From an uncultured Alsobacter sp. (GTDB taxonomy: Bacteria; Pseudomonadota; Alphaproteobacteria; Rhizobiales; Beijerinckiaceae), in the NCBI RefSeq assembly GCF_945952055.1, contig NZ_CAMFHB010000012.1:62001-126000 (forward strand): a DNA stretch of 64,000 nt, written 5' to 3'. A program made the position numbers and the translations under genes. Below, one piece after another: positions 29,984-38,303 of this stretch. Within the stretch, counting starts at the first letter, position 1, and every line of letters begins with the position of its first letter. Under the pieces are notes generated by a model, which made no database searches, was not told the origin of the DNA, and saw only the letters and a list, made by a program, of their open reading frames with translations.

Positions 29984-30846
29984 GATCCACCCCCTCCGAC
30001 CCGCGCCAGGCGGCTGCGCGGGTCGATGTACTCGTTCATCGAGACGGCGAGCAGATAGAGCCCCACGAAGGCCATGACGATGAAGATCACGGGGAACGCG
30101 ATCCACCACCAGATGCCGGCGACGATGGCCGTGTGCTGGTTGGCCCAGTAGATCATGCCGCCGATGGTGGGTGTGTTGATGTCGGTGAAGCCGAGCACCG
30201 ACAGCGTCACCTCGAGCCCGATCGACCAGTTCATGTTGTTCATGGTGGTCGAGAAAACGATCGGCATCACGTAGGGCAGGTGCTCGCGCGTGAGGATCTC
30301 GCGCGTCGTCATGCCGGAAAACAGGCTCGTCTGCGTGAACTCGCGGGTCTTCAGGCCCATGGCCACGGACCGGATGAGCCGTGCGTCGTAGGCCCAGCCG
30401 AGGCAGGCCATGATGACGGCGAGCAGGACCCAGCTCATGGAGTCGCGCAGCACGAAGTAGAACAGGATGAGGATGGGGAAGAGCGGGATGATGATGAAGG
30501 TGTCGTTGATCGACATGAGCACCCGGTCGACCCAGCCGCCCTTGTAGCCGGCGACGAGGCCGATCAGGAGCGACAGGATGCGCGACAGGATGGCAACGAC
30601 GAAGCCGAAGGCGAGCGTGTTGCGCAGCGCGAAGGTGAGCTGCCAGAACACGTCCTGCCCGCGCGAGGAGGTGCCGAACCAGTAGGCCTCCGACGGCGGC
30701 ACGTCGGGCGGCGCGACGTAGACGTCGATGGGCGAGTAGGGCGACACGAACGACAGCATCGCCATGCCCAGCACGGTACCCACCAGCAGGAGGCCGATGC
30801 GGAACTCGATGTTGTAGCGCAGGAGATCGCGCAGGATTGCCAGCAT
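29980..30846 (-). CDS. ABC transporter permease (DppC-like)
   Basis: A 288-residue inner-membrane permease with about six helices. The EAA-type loop reads REILTREHLPYVMPIV, where the ATPases dock. The N-terminus, with FGTSSRGQDVFWQL, is the usual GTDxxGRDV-like DppC signature in a slightly changed form. Its ATG shares one base with the stop of the preceding permease (TGATG). Second permease of the arabinoside importer. Confidence 0.92.
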   Translation of the reverse strand: MLAILRDLLRYNIEFRIGLLLVGTVLGMAMLSFVSPYSPIDVYVAPPDVPPSEAYWFGTSSRGQDVFWQLTFALRNTLAFGFVVAILSRILSLLIGLVAGYKGGWVDRVLMSINDTFIIIPLFPILILFYFVLRDSMSWVLLAVIMACLGWAYDARLIRSVAMGLKTREFTQTSLFSGMTTREILTREHLPYVMPIVFSTTMNNMNWSIGLEVTLSVLGFTDINTPTIGGMIYWANQHTAIVAGIWWWIAFPVIFIVMAFVGLYLLAVSMNEYIDPRSRLARVGGGGS

Positions 30847-31850
30847 CACGCCACCTGCACGCGCGGATCGAGGATGGGGTAGAGCAGGTCGATCACCAGC
30901 ACGCAGATCGACACGCCCAGGATGGACACGGTGGTCACGCCGAGCACCAGGCTGTAGTCGCCGGCATAGACCGCGTCGATGAGGAGCGAGCCGAGGCCGG
31001 GATAGCCGAAGACCTTCTCCGTGATGACGGCGCCGTTGAAGATGGCGCCCAGCGACATGGCGAGCCCCGTGACCTGCGGCACGAGCGCGTTGCGCATGAC
31101 GTAGGAGGTCAGGATGCGGCGGCTGTCGACGCCCGCGACCTCCGCGTAGACCACGTAGTCCTCGGTGACGATGTTCGACACCAGCGAGCGCATGCCCAGG
31201 AACCAGCTGCCGAGCCCCAGCAGGATCAGCGAGAGGGACGGCAGGATGGAGTGCTTGATCACGCTCGACACGAAGGCCCAGTTCCACCCCTGCGGCAGGT
31301 TCATAGCCGAGCCGCCACCGATGGGCAGGATGGGCCAGATGAACCCGAAGGCGACGAGGAGCGCGAGGGCGACGATGTAGTAGGGCACGGGGTGGATGCC
31401 CATGGCCAGCACGCCCATGAGCTTCAGCGAGCGGTTCTTGCGGTAGTAGCCCGCGAGGCCGCCGAGAAGGTTGCCGAGCGCCCACGTGATCAGCGTGGAC
31501 GTGATCAGCAGTCCCGCGGTCCAGGGCAGGGCGCGCGCGATCAGGGCGGAGACGGGCGTGGGGAAGGCGGAGAGCGACGGGCCGAAGTCACCCACCAGGA
31601 TCCTGCGCCAGAAGGTCACGTACTGGTCCCAGCGCGAGCCCTTCAGGCCGTAGAGCTCCTGCAGGGATTCCCGCATCTGCGCGATCGCGTCCGGCGCCGT
31701 GCTGCTGAACGAGGTCACGGCCGACACGGACTGTTCGACCGGGTCGATCGGCGTGGCATGCGTGATCACATAGGCCAGGTTCACGCCGATGAACACGACG
31801 AGCAGGAACTGGCCGATGCGCTTCAGGCAGTAGGCGAGATAGCCGTGCAT
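30846..31850 (-). CDS. ABC transporter permease (DppB-like)
   Basis: A 334-residue permease of the DppB family with six helices, the first at about 10-30. The family signature near the end reads GAIFNGAVITEKVFGYPGLGSLL. ATG 31850 places TM1 correctly; an in-frame upstream ATG reads through the family A repeat and is rejected. It is separated from the binding-protein gene by 239 bases holding that repeat, so its expression may be lower than that of the binding protein. Confidence 0.92.
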   Translation of the reverse strand: MHGYLAYCLKRIGQFLLVVFIGVNLAYVITHATPIDPVEQSVSAVTSFSSTAPDAIAQMRESLQELYGLKGSRWDQYVTFWRRILVGDFGPSLSAFPTPVSALIARALPWTAGLLITSTLITWALGNLLGGLAGYYRKNRSLKLMGVLAMGIHPVPYYIVALALLVAFGFIWPILPIGGGSAMNLPQGWNWAFVSSVIKHSILPSLSLILLGLGSWFLGMRSLVSNIVTEDYVVYAEVAGVDSRRILTSYVMRNALVPQVTGLAMSLGAIFNGAVITEKVFGYPGLGSLLIDAVYAGDYSLVLGVTTVSILGVSICVLVIDLLYPILDPRVQVA

Positions 31851-31946
31851 GAGCACTCGCTGCGCGGAGAAACCAGAATGCCGAGACGTTCGGACATGGA
31901 GCGCCGGCCATGGCCGGCGCCGTCGTCTTGTGTCGCCCCCTCGGCC

Positions 31947-32032
31947 GTCCTGCCCGGGCCTGGCCCGGGCATCCACGACTTTGCCGGGGCCATCCCGAAG
32001 TCGTGGGTGGCCGGGCCAAGCCCGGCCATGAC
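31947..32032. repeat. Family A intergenic palindrome, copy 3
   Basis: Arms GCCCGGGCCTGGCCCGGGC and GGCCGGGCCAAGCCCGGCC around a CCACGACTT/AAGTCGTGG core. It stands within the arabinoside operon, directly downstream of the binding-protein gene, a position where REP elements protect upstream mRNA in other bacteria. Confidence 0.92.
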
Positions 32033-32089
32033 GGCGGAGAAAGGAGCGAACCGGGGGATTGGTGAAGCCTGTCGGGCTTCACCGCGGCC

Positions 32090-33988
32090 TCAGTTCGTCG
32101 GCTTGATCTTCACGAACATGTAGCGCGAGTTGCCCCAGTTCGTGACCGGGTTGGCGTACGGGTTCTCCGAGGTCGGCCAGCCCGTCCAGTAGGTCTGGTC
32201 CATCGCGGTGAACACGTTGTAGGCCATGAGCGGGATGATCGGCATCTCGCGGACCATCAGCTTCACGTACTCCTTGCCGATCTCGATGCCCTTCGGGTCG
32301 TCGAAGGAGATCGTGCGGGTCTGCTCGATCAGCTTGTCGAGTTCCGGGTTCGACCAGCGCTGCCAGTTGCGCAGCGGCTGAGGCTTGCCGGGCTCGGCGA
32401 CGAACTGGGAGTGCCAGCTGTCCATGAAGTAGGAGAGGTCGTTGTGGCCGCCCCAGGTCTCGACGCTCCAGCCGATGAAGGCGTCGAAGTCGCCGGCGGC
32501 ACGGCGCGTGAGCAGCGTGCCCTGCGCGACGTCGACCTTGGCGTCGATGCCGAACTGGCGCCACTGCTGCACGATCATGGTGCCGGCGCGGGTCATGACC
32601 GGGCGCAGGTCACCCTCGACCATCAGGCGGATGGAGAACGGCTTGCCGTCCGGGCCCATCCACTGGTTGCCCTGCTTCTTGTAGCCGGCCCGCTCCAGCA
32701 GTTCCGTGGCCGCCTGGGCGTCGGTCTTCCACCACCCCGTCCCGAAGGCGCGGGCGATCTCGTTGGGATCGCTGGGGATCTGGTCGCCCATGGAGGGGCG
32801 CAGCGAATCGGCGATCTGCTTGCCGACGGTGGCGTCGTACGGCTTGATCTTCCGCTTGCCGGTGTCGAGCTCGTAGTCCTTGAGCCAGGCATCCATCGGG
32901 AGGTGGTAGGCGTCCGGATGCACGCCGGTCGGCGGGACGGCGATGGCGGAGATCGTGGCGGCGCCGCGATAGGACGCCATGGCGACCGCCTTGGGGTCGA
33001 TCAGCAGGGTCAGGGCCCAGCGGACGTCCCGGTTCTTGGCGTGCTCGGTCTGCGTGTTGAACACGACCGCCGGCAGCGTCGGATCCGGATGGCCGTAGGG
33101 GAAGCCCTTGAACCAGGCACGGGTCGACTTGCCCTGCTTGGCCAGCGTGAACATGCCTTCCGGCGCGATGTCGTGGATGACGTCGAGCTCGTGGTTGAGC
33201 TGGGCGATGACGCGCTTGTCCGGCGGGCCCGGATCGACATAGGCGAGGTAGCGCGGCGCGGGCTGTCCGTAGCGGGCGAGCGTGGTGCGCTGCCAGTCCT
33301 CGCGGCGCTGCCAGATGTACCACTTGCCGTCGGGATCGTAGCTGTGGAGCGTGTAGGCGCCCAGCGACACCGGCTTGTTGAAGTCGAACTTCACCGGGTC
33401 CTCGACCTTTTCGAAGACGTGCTTGGGCAGGATCCAGATTCCGCCCCAGCGGACCGTGAAGTTGGTGTGGAAGCGCGAGTTCGGCTTCTTCAGCTTGAAG
33501 ATGACCGTTTCGGCGTCGGGCGCCTGCACCTCGGCCACGTTGTTGGCCAGCACCGCCGAGAACCGCATGGCCGGGTTCTTGACCTGGATGTCGACCGTGG
33601 CCTTCACGTCGGCGGAGGTGAACTCGACGCCGTCGCTCCAGAAGATGCCGCGGCGCAGCTTGACCCGCATCTCCGTGTAGTCGGCGTTGTAGACGGGCTT
33701 GTCGGCGGCGAGCGAGTTGTCCCAGGAGCCGTCGAGACCGCGCTCGGGGTCGATGTACCACAGCGTGTCGAGGGCGACCTGCTGCAGCCCGTTCGACTGG
33801 CTGCCGGCGTTGATCGCCCACATGTTGAACCAGCCGGCGTTCTTGATCGTGCCCTCGGGGTTCTCGAGGATCACGAGTTCCTTGCGGGGGATGTTCTGGG
33901 GGATACCCTGGGCGTGAGCCGGGGCCGTGAGGGCCCATACCGGCGTCAGCGCGCACGCAGCAACGAGCATCGCACGGATGCGCTTCAT
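32090..33988 (-). CDS. Family 5 extracellular solute-binding protein of arabinoside importer
   Basis: A 632-residue periplasmic binding protein. The leader MKRIRAMLVAACALTPVWAL ends with AHAQG, a standard Sec signal. The family-5 signature is near VKLRRGIFWSDGVEFTSADV. At 632 residues it is larger than dipeptide-binding DppA, as is common for oligosaccharide-binding members. GAGGAGG lies seven bases before ATG 33988. It is the first gene of the operon that ends with the arabinofuranosidase and its regulator. Confidence 0.92.
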   Translation of the reverse strand: MKRIRAMLVAACALTPVWALTAPAHAQGIPQNIPRKELVILENPEGTIKNAGWFNMWAINAGSQSNGLQQVALDTLWYIDPERGLDGSWDNSLAADKPVYNADYTEMRVKLRRGIFWSDGVEFTSADVKATVDIQVKNPAMRFSAVLANNVAEVQAPDAETVIFKLKKPNSRFHTNFTVRWGGIWILPKHVFEKVEDPVKFDFNKPVSLGAYTLHSYDPDGKWYIWQRREDWQRTTLARYGQPAPRYLAYVDPGPPDKRVIAQLNHELDVIHDIAPEGMFTLAKQGKSTRAWFKGFPYGHPDPTLPAVVFNTQTEHAKNRDVRWALTLLIDPKAVAMASYRGAATISAIAVPPTGVHPDAYHLPMDAWLKDYELDTGKRKIKPYDATVGKQIADSLRPSMGDQIPSDPNEIARAFGTGWWKTDAQAATELLERAGYKKQGNQWMGPDGKPFSIRLMVEGDLRPVMTRAGTMIVQQWRQFGIDAKVDVAQGTLLTRRAAGDFDAFIGWSVETWGGHNDLSYFMDSWHSQFVAEPGKPQPLRNWQRWSNPELDKLIEQTRTISFDDPKGIEIGKEYVKLMVREMPIIPLMAYNVFTAMDQTYWTGWPTSENPYANPVTNWGNSRYMFVKIKPTN

Positions 33989-34052
33989 CGTTTCCTCCTC
34001 GGTGGGAACGGTGCCTTCGGCACTCGTTGGAGAAAACTTATCTGCGCCGCGC

Positions 34053-34091
34053 CGGATCAACAACGGAGGATCGGATCAATATCGGAAGATC
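34053..34091. promoter_or_regulatory. 19-base-period direct repeat upstream of arabinoside operon
   Basis: CGGATCAACAACGGAGGATC at 34053-34072 is followed in phase by CGGATCAATATCGGAAGATC at 34072-34091, matching at 17 of 20 positions. It lies 65-103 bases upstream of the binding-protein ATG. A tandem site of nearly two helical turns suits a winged-helix dimer, making it the best operator candidate for the operon's ArsR-type regulator. Confidence 0.55.
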
Positions 34092-34205
34092 CGGTTTGAA
34101 TGGGCCGGATCCGCGCGCTTGCGTGCGTGCCGGCAGACCGCCTGCTTCACGCCGGGACGGCCGTCCTCCCGCGCGTCCTGCGCGGGCTGACGGCTGTCCC
34201 TCAGG

Positions 34206-35510
34206 TCACGCCGCCGCGGGACGCGGCTGCTTGCGGACCGTCAGCACCAGCATGGATGCGGCAAGGCAGGCGAAGCCGGCGACGTAGAGCGCCGGCAGGT
34301 AGGACAGGAAATCCGTCCGGGCGAAGCCCGCGCCCCAGGCGGCCGACGCGGCGCCGATCTGGTGGCCGCAGAAGACCCAGCCGAACACCACGTTGGCCTT
34401 CTCGCGGCCGAAGCGCTGGGCCGTCAGTTGCACGGTCGGCGGCACCGTCGCCACCCAGTCGAGGCCGTAGAAGACGGCGAAGATCGACAGGCTCATGACG
34501 GAGAAGTCGGAAGAGGGCAGGAAGATCAGCGAGAGCCCGCGCAGACCATAGTACCAGAACAGGAGCCAGCGGTTGTCGTAGCGGTCGGAAAGCCAGCCGG
34601 ACAGGATGGTGCCGATGAAGTCGAAGATGCCGATCACCGCGAGGATGCCGGCCGCGCCAACGGGCGCCACGCCGAAGTCGCCGCACAGCGTGATCCAGTG
34701 GGTCTGGATGAGGCCGTTGGTGCTGAGCCCGCAGACGTAGAAGGTCAGGAACAGGACCCAGAAGATCGGGGTGCGCGCCGCGTCGCGCAGCGTGGTGAGC
34801 GGGGTCGAGACGAGTTGCGGCAGCGTCTGGCGGTTGGCCGGCGCGGGCACGATCTCGGTCTCGCCATAGGGCGGCAGCCCCACGTCGGACGGCCGGTCGC
34901 GCATGAAGAAGGCCACCAGCGCCGCTGCCGCGAACAGGACGCAGACGACGGTGGCCAGTGCAGTCCGCCAGCCGAAGGTCGTCGTGAGCGTCGCGAGCAG
35001 GGGCAGGAAGACGAGCTGCCCGGTGGCGTTGCTCGCCGTCAGCATGCCGACGACGAGACCCCTGCGATGGGAGAACCAGCGCGTCGCCACCGTGGCGCCG
35101 AGCACCATCGCCGTCATGCCCGTGCCGATGCCGATCACGATGCCCCACAGCGCCACGAGGTGCCAGACCTTCGTCATCAGGAGCGAGCCGACGATGCCGC
35201 TGATGATCAGGGCGAGCGCGGTGAGCGCCACCGGGCGCACGCCGAAGCGGTTGATCAGGGCGGCCGAGAACGGCGCCATCAGGCCGAACAGGCCGAGCCG
35301 CAGCGCCATGGCGGCGGAGATGTCGGCGTTGGTCCAGCCGAACTCCTTCTGCAGCGGCTCGATCAGCACGCCCGGAGCGCCCATGGCGCCCGCCGTGGCC
35401 AGCATCACGAGGAACGTCACGCCCACGATGAACCAGCCATAGTGGATGTTGCGGCGGGCCAGGAACGTGGCGATGGCGCCATCGGGGGCAGGGTGGGGGA
35501 CGGCAGTCAT
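34206..35510 (-). CDS. MFS transporter
   Basis: A 434-residue, 12-helix major facilitator protein. The N-terminus NIHYGWFIVGVTFLVML is typical of the monocarboxylate/oxalate-formate-like carriers, and GWLSDRYDNRW is the second-half motif A. AAAGGA precedes ATG 35510. A CGGGTATATACCCG palindrome lies 13 bases upstream of the start, matching one at the adjacent marR gene, so it is probably repressed by that regulator and induced by its ligand. Likely substrate is an organic acid; not proven. Confidence 0.9.
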   Translation of the reverse strand: MTAVPHPAPDGAIATFLARRNIHYGWFIVGVTFLVMLATAGAMGAPGVLIEPLQKEFGWTNADISAAMALRLGLFGLMAPFSAALINRFGVRPVALTALALIISGIVGSLLMTKVWHLVALWGIVIGIGTGMTAMVLGATVATRWFSHRRGLVVGMLTASNATGQLVFLPLLATLTTTFGWRTALATVVCVLFAAAALVAFFMRDRPSDVGLPPYGETEIVPAPANRQTLPQLVSTPLTTLRDAARTPIFWVLFLTFYVCGLSTNGLIQTHWITLCGDFGVAPVGAAGILAVIGIFDFIGTILSGWLSDRYDNRWLLFWYYGLRGLSLIFLPSSDFSVMSLSIFAVFYGLDWVATVPPTVQLTAQRFGREKANVVFGWVFCGHQIGAASAAWGAGFARTDFLSYLPALYVAGFACLAASMLVLTVRKQPRPAAA

Positions 35511-35522
35511 CGCGGGTCCTTT

Positions 35523-35536
35523 CGGGTATATACCCG
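35523..35536. promoter_or_regulatory. MarR operator candidate at MFS promoter
   Basis: CGGGTATATACCCG is a perfect 14-base palindrome, 13 bases before the MFS start codon. It covers the likely -10 region. The same motif with one changed base pair occurs at marR. Confidence 0.75.
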
Positions 35537-35557
35537 TTTCAGTTCGGCAAAGGGGGC

Positions 35558-35953
35558 TCAGAAGGCGTCGGCCAGGCGGTTCAGGCTTTTCACGCCGGAT
35601 GCGCCCAGCACGTCCTCGATCTCGGTCTGCACCTGCTCCCAGAGGGGTTCGGCCTGGGCCAGGCGCTCGTGCCCGGCCTTGGTCAGCGCGACGGCGGCCT
35701 CGCGCTGATCCTTGCCGGGCGCCATGGCGACGAGCCCGGCTTTCTCCAGCACGCGCACGTTGCGGCCTATCGTCGACCGGTCCAGGCCAGCCCGGCGCCC
35801 CAGATCGGTCAGCGACGCCTCCCCGGCGCGCCGAATCTTCCGCAGCAGGGCGAACTGCGCGATCGTCAGGCCGGTCGGCTCGAGCGCGCCATCGTACCGC
35901 GCCGTGATCTTACGGGCGGCGAGGCGCAGGGTGTCGGCATAGCAGGTGGCCAT
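35558..35953 (-). CDS. MarR-family transcriptional regulator
   Basis: A 131-residue winged-helix repressor. The HTH region reads SLTDLGRRAGLDRSTIGRNV, followed by the wing with PGKDQREAAVALTKAG. It stands 47 bases upstream of the MFS gene in the same direction. There is no ribosome site; a TTGCCT-N17-TATACC promoter places the transcription start on the A of ATG 35953, implying a leaderless mRNA. An operator-like palindrome covers the -10, so it probably represses itself and the transporter. Ligand unknown. Confidence 0.9.
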   Translation of the reverse strand: MATCYADTLRLAARKITARYDGALEPTGLTIAQFALLRKIRRAGEASLTDLGRRAGLDRSTIGRNVRVLEKAGLVAMAPGKDQREAAVALTKAGHERLAQAEPLWEQVQTEIEDVLGASGVKSLNRLADAF

Positions 35954-35957
35954 GACG

Positions 35958-35971
35958 CGGGTATATGCCCG
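35958..35971. promoter_or_regulatory. MarR operator candidate overlapping its own -10
   Basis: CGGGTATATGCCCG, one base different from perfect symmetry, begins five bases upstream of the marR ATG. It contains the TATACC -10 read on the minus strand (35965-35960). Confidence 0.75.
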
Positions 35972-35988
35972 TTTTTGGGTGGAGGCAA
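35960..35988 (-). promoter_or_regulatory. marR promoter, apparently leaderless
   Basis: On the minus strand TTGCCT (35988-35983) is 17 bases from TATACC (35965-35960), and six bases separate that from the ATG. Spacing fits a sigma-70 promoter starting at the A of the start codon. Confidence 0.6.
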
Positions 35989-36067
35989 GGAAGTTCGGCT
36001 ACCTGTGAGTTCATTGCTTCGTGAACTCAGTGGTCCTGTTGGATCCCGAACCTCGATCTCTCAGCAC

Positions 36068-36154
36068 GTCCTGCCCGGGCTTGGCCCGGGCATCCACGAC
36101 TTTGCCGGGGCCATCCTGAAGTCGTGGATGGCCGGGCCGAAGCCCGGCCAGGAC
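36068..36154. repeat. Family A intergenic palindrome, copy 4
   Basis: Arms GCCCGGGCTTGGCCCGGGC and GGCCGGGCCGAAGCCCGGCC with a CCACGACTT/AAGTCGTGG core. It lies 34 bases past the stop of the flavoenzyme gene and upstream of marR, both on the minus strand, so it may end the flavoenzyme transcript. Confidence 0.92.
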
Positions 36155-36188
36155 GCGGGGAGAATGGAAGGGAGAGTAGTGGAGTCAC

Positions 36189-37643
36189 TCACCCGCGCTT
36201 CCACGCGGGGGCCACGAGGCGGCGCTTGCCGTCGAGCGCCTTGGCCATGCCGGGCTCGTCGAGCTGCTCGCGGTCCCAGAGCTGGCAGGTGACCTGCTTG
36301 TGCTTCTGGTCCAGCCCCTCGCAGTAGTTCGTGTACTCGCAAAGCCGCACCGCGCCGCCCTGGCCGGTGCGGACCTTGAGGAACCAGTCGGGATCGGCGA
36401 GCGCCTGGCGCGCGAAGCCGACGATGTCGGCCTTGCCGTCGCGCAGCACGCCCTCGGCCTGCTCGTAGCCGTGCATGCCGCCGGCCACGACGACCGGCGT
36501 CTCGATCCCGGAGGCGCGCAACGCGGCGCGCACCGCTGCCGTGGCCGGCACGTTGCGGCCGAAGGGACCGACGACATCGGAGATGTAGCCCGGCATGCAC
36601 TCGTAGCCGCTGCGGCCGGTGTAGGGATACACCGCCTCGCCGACCTTCGGCTGCTTGGCATCGTCGAACTTGCCGCCCCGCGACAGGGACACGAAGTCCA
36701 TGCCGTCGCCCGCGAGCGCGAGGCCGATGGCCGGCGCGTCGCCCGCCGTGTTGCCGCCCTCGATGCACTCGTCGGCGAGATAGCGGCAGCCGACCGCGAA
36801 GTCGTCGCCGACCGCCCTGCGCACGGCGGCATAGACCTCGCGCGGCAGCTTCAGCCGGTTCTCCAGCGAACCGCCATAGCCGTCCGTGCGGGTGTTGGTG
36901 GCGGAGAGGAACGAGGCCATCGTGTAGGCATGGGCGTAGTGCAGCTCGACCCCGTCGAAGCCAGCCTCGCGGGCGCGCACCGCCGCATCGGCGAACAGTC
37001 CCGGCAGCACCGCCGGGAGCTCGGCGATGTGCGGCACATGCGTGTCCGTCACCCGTTCGCGGAAGCCCATGGTGAGGTCCTGGAGCTCGCGCGGCGTGAG
37101 GATGGTCGCGAGCTCGTCCGCCGGCTTGGCGGCGAGCGCCGCACGCACCTCGGCCTCGGTCCAGTCCGCCGCGCCGAGCGCGGCGCGATGACGGTCGGTG
37201 ACGCGCAGGAAGCGCTCGAAGAACTTGTCCGCGGCGGGGCGCCGGCGGATGCCGAGGAAGTCGATGATCTGGATGTAGACCCGCGTCTCGCCGTCGCTCG
37301 CCGCCTTCACGGCGCCGGCAAGGTCGCGCAGCCCGGGCACGAAGCGCTCGTGGCCGATGCGCAGCAGCGGTCCCGACGGCACGTCGCGGATGCCGGTTGC
37401 CTCGACGACGACCGCCCCGGGGCGACCCTGCGCGAAGCGGGCATACCAGTCGATGTTGTCCTGCGTGACGAAGCCGTCATCCGTCGCCCGCCACGGCACC
37501 ATGGCGGGAATCCAGGTGCGCGACGAAAGCGACAGTGCCTTGTGGGAGATCGGCGAAAACAAGAGCGAGCGACCCGCATCCTCGGCGGTCGGCCAGGCTC
37601 CGGGATGGGTCTCGAACTTGATCTTCTCGGCGGGCTTCCACAT
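36189..37643 (-). CDS. NADH:flavin oxidoreductase, old yellow enzyme family
   Basis: A 484-residue FMN-binding TIM-barrel protein. The active-site segment HYAHAYTMASFLSATNTRTD and YGGSLENR match the family, with HYAH in place of the common HGAH. Near the C-terminus VVVAGGMHGYE is the phosphate-binding part. A Cys-rich loop (LCEYTNYC, then a later Cys) recalls the Fe-S loop of dienoyl-CoA reductase relatives, but the full CxxCxxxC pattern is absent, so a 4Fe-4S cluster is doubtful. Probably reduces an unsaturated carbonyl or demethylates a small substrate. Confidence 0.87.
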   Translation of the reverse strand: MWKPAEKIKFETHPGAWPTAEDAGRSLLFSPISHKALSLSSRTWIPAMVPWRATDDGFVTQDNIDWYARFAQGRPGAVVVEATGIRDVPSGPLLRIGHERFVPGLRDLAGAVKAASDGETRVYIQIIDFLGIRRRPAADKFFERFLRVTDRHRAALGAADWTEAEVRAALAAKPADELATILTPRELQDLTMGFRERVTDTHVPHIAELPAVLPGLFADAAVRAREAGFDGVELHYAHAYTMASFLSATNTRTDGYGGSLENRLKLPREVYAAVRRAVGDDFAVGCRYLADECIEGGNTAGDAPAIGLALAGDGMDFVSLSRGGKFDDAKQPKVGEAVYPYTGRSGYECMPGYISDVVGPFGRNVPATAAVRAALRASGIETPVVVAGGMHGYEQAEGVLRDGKADIVGFARQALADPDWFLKVRTGQGGAVRLCEYTNYCEGLDQKHKQVTCQLWDREQLDEPGMAKALDGKRRLVAPAWKRG

Positions 37644-37799
37644 CGGCTGAGGGCCTCTTCGGGCATGCGCTACGCGTCATCGGTGTGCCTGAAGGTAAGG
37701 CCGAGATATTTAACATGTAAAGTAATTTTGCGAGCCGCCGGGCGCTGGGTGAGATGGCCTGGGCGGCTCGGCCGCGCGCACCTGGAACCGGTCCGCTGC

Positions 37800-38303
37800 T
37801 CAGTCCCGGTTGCTCAGCCTGATGTGGCAGCAGCCCTCGCCGTGTCCCGGCGTCCAGGTGGCGTTTTCGAAGCGGATCCCGGTCGCCTCGAACAGTCCGC
37901 GGTCGAAGGCGCCGGCGATGCGGCACAGAGTCGCCAGGTCGGAGTCGGAGACGCCGGCGTCGCGCCAGGCGTCCTTCAGGGGGCAGCGCTTGACCTTGAA
38001 GGCGATGCCGCCGTCGAACCGCTCGACCTCGGTGGGGTACATGCGGCCACCGTCGGGGCTCACCTTCAGGAACGCTTCGCCGATGGCGCGCGCATCGTTC
38101 GGTCCCAGGCCCGCGAAGGCGGCGGCGACCTCCCGGCCGCGCCGCTCGATGGCGCGGATCATGACGCGCTCGGCGGCCTCCTGGCCCCATTCCGCCCGCA
38201 TCTCCTCGAGCATCAGCCGGTAAAGGTCGGCCCTGTTGCGGAAGGCGCTCTCCAGTTCGCGGGCCAGCGTCTCGGTGCGGTTCGTGTCGGACGGAGCGGT
38301 CAT
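37800..38303 (-). CDS. L-2-amino-thiazoline-4-carboxylic acid hydrolase-like protein
   Basis: A 167-residue protein. The C-terminal block KRCPLKDAW, SDLATLCRIAGAFD and GEGCCHIRL is the signature of the ATC hydrolase family, known for opening a cyclic thiazoline to a cysteine precursor. Conserved Cys residues are present at RCP, LCR and GCC. There is no signal peptide. Its ATG overlaps the stop of the ABC ATPase as ATGA, so it is made together with the importer and probably processes what is imported. Actual substrate may be another cyclic amidine or amide. Confidence 0.85.
   Translation of the reverse strand: MTAPSDTNRTETLARELESAFRNRADLYRLMLEEMRAEWGQEAAERVMIRAIERRGREVAAAFAGLGPNDARAIGEAFLKVSPDGGRMYPTEVERFDGGIAFKVKRCPLKDAWRDAGVSDSDLATLCRIAGAFDRGLFEATGIRFENATWTPGHGEGCCHIRLSNRD

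Noticed and set aside
34206-35510. MFS gene as part of the arabinoside operon
   Set aside because: It is separated by 217 bases with the operon's own promoter region and carries a MarR-type operator shared with marR instead.
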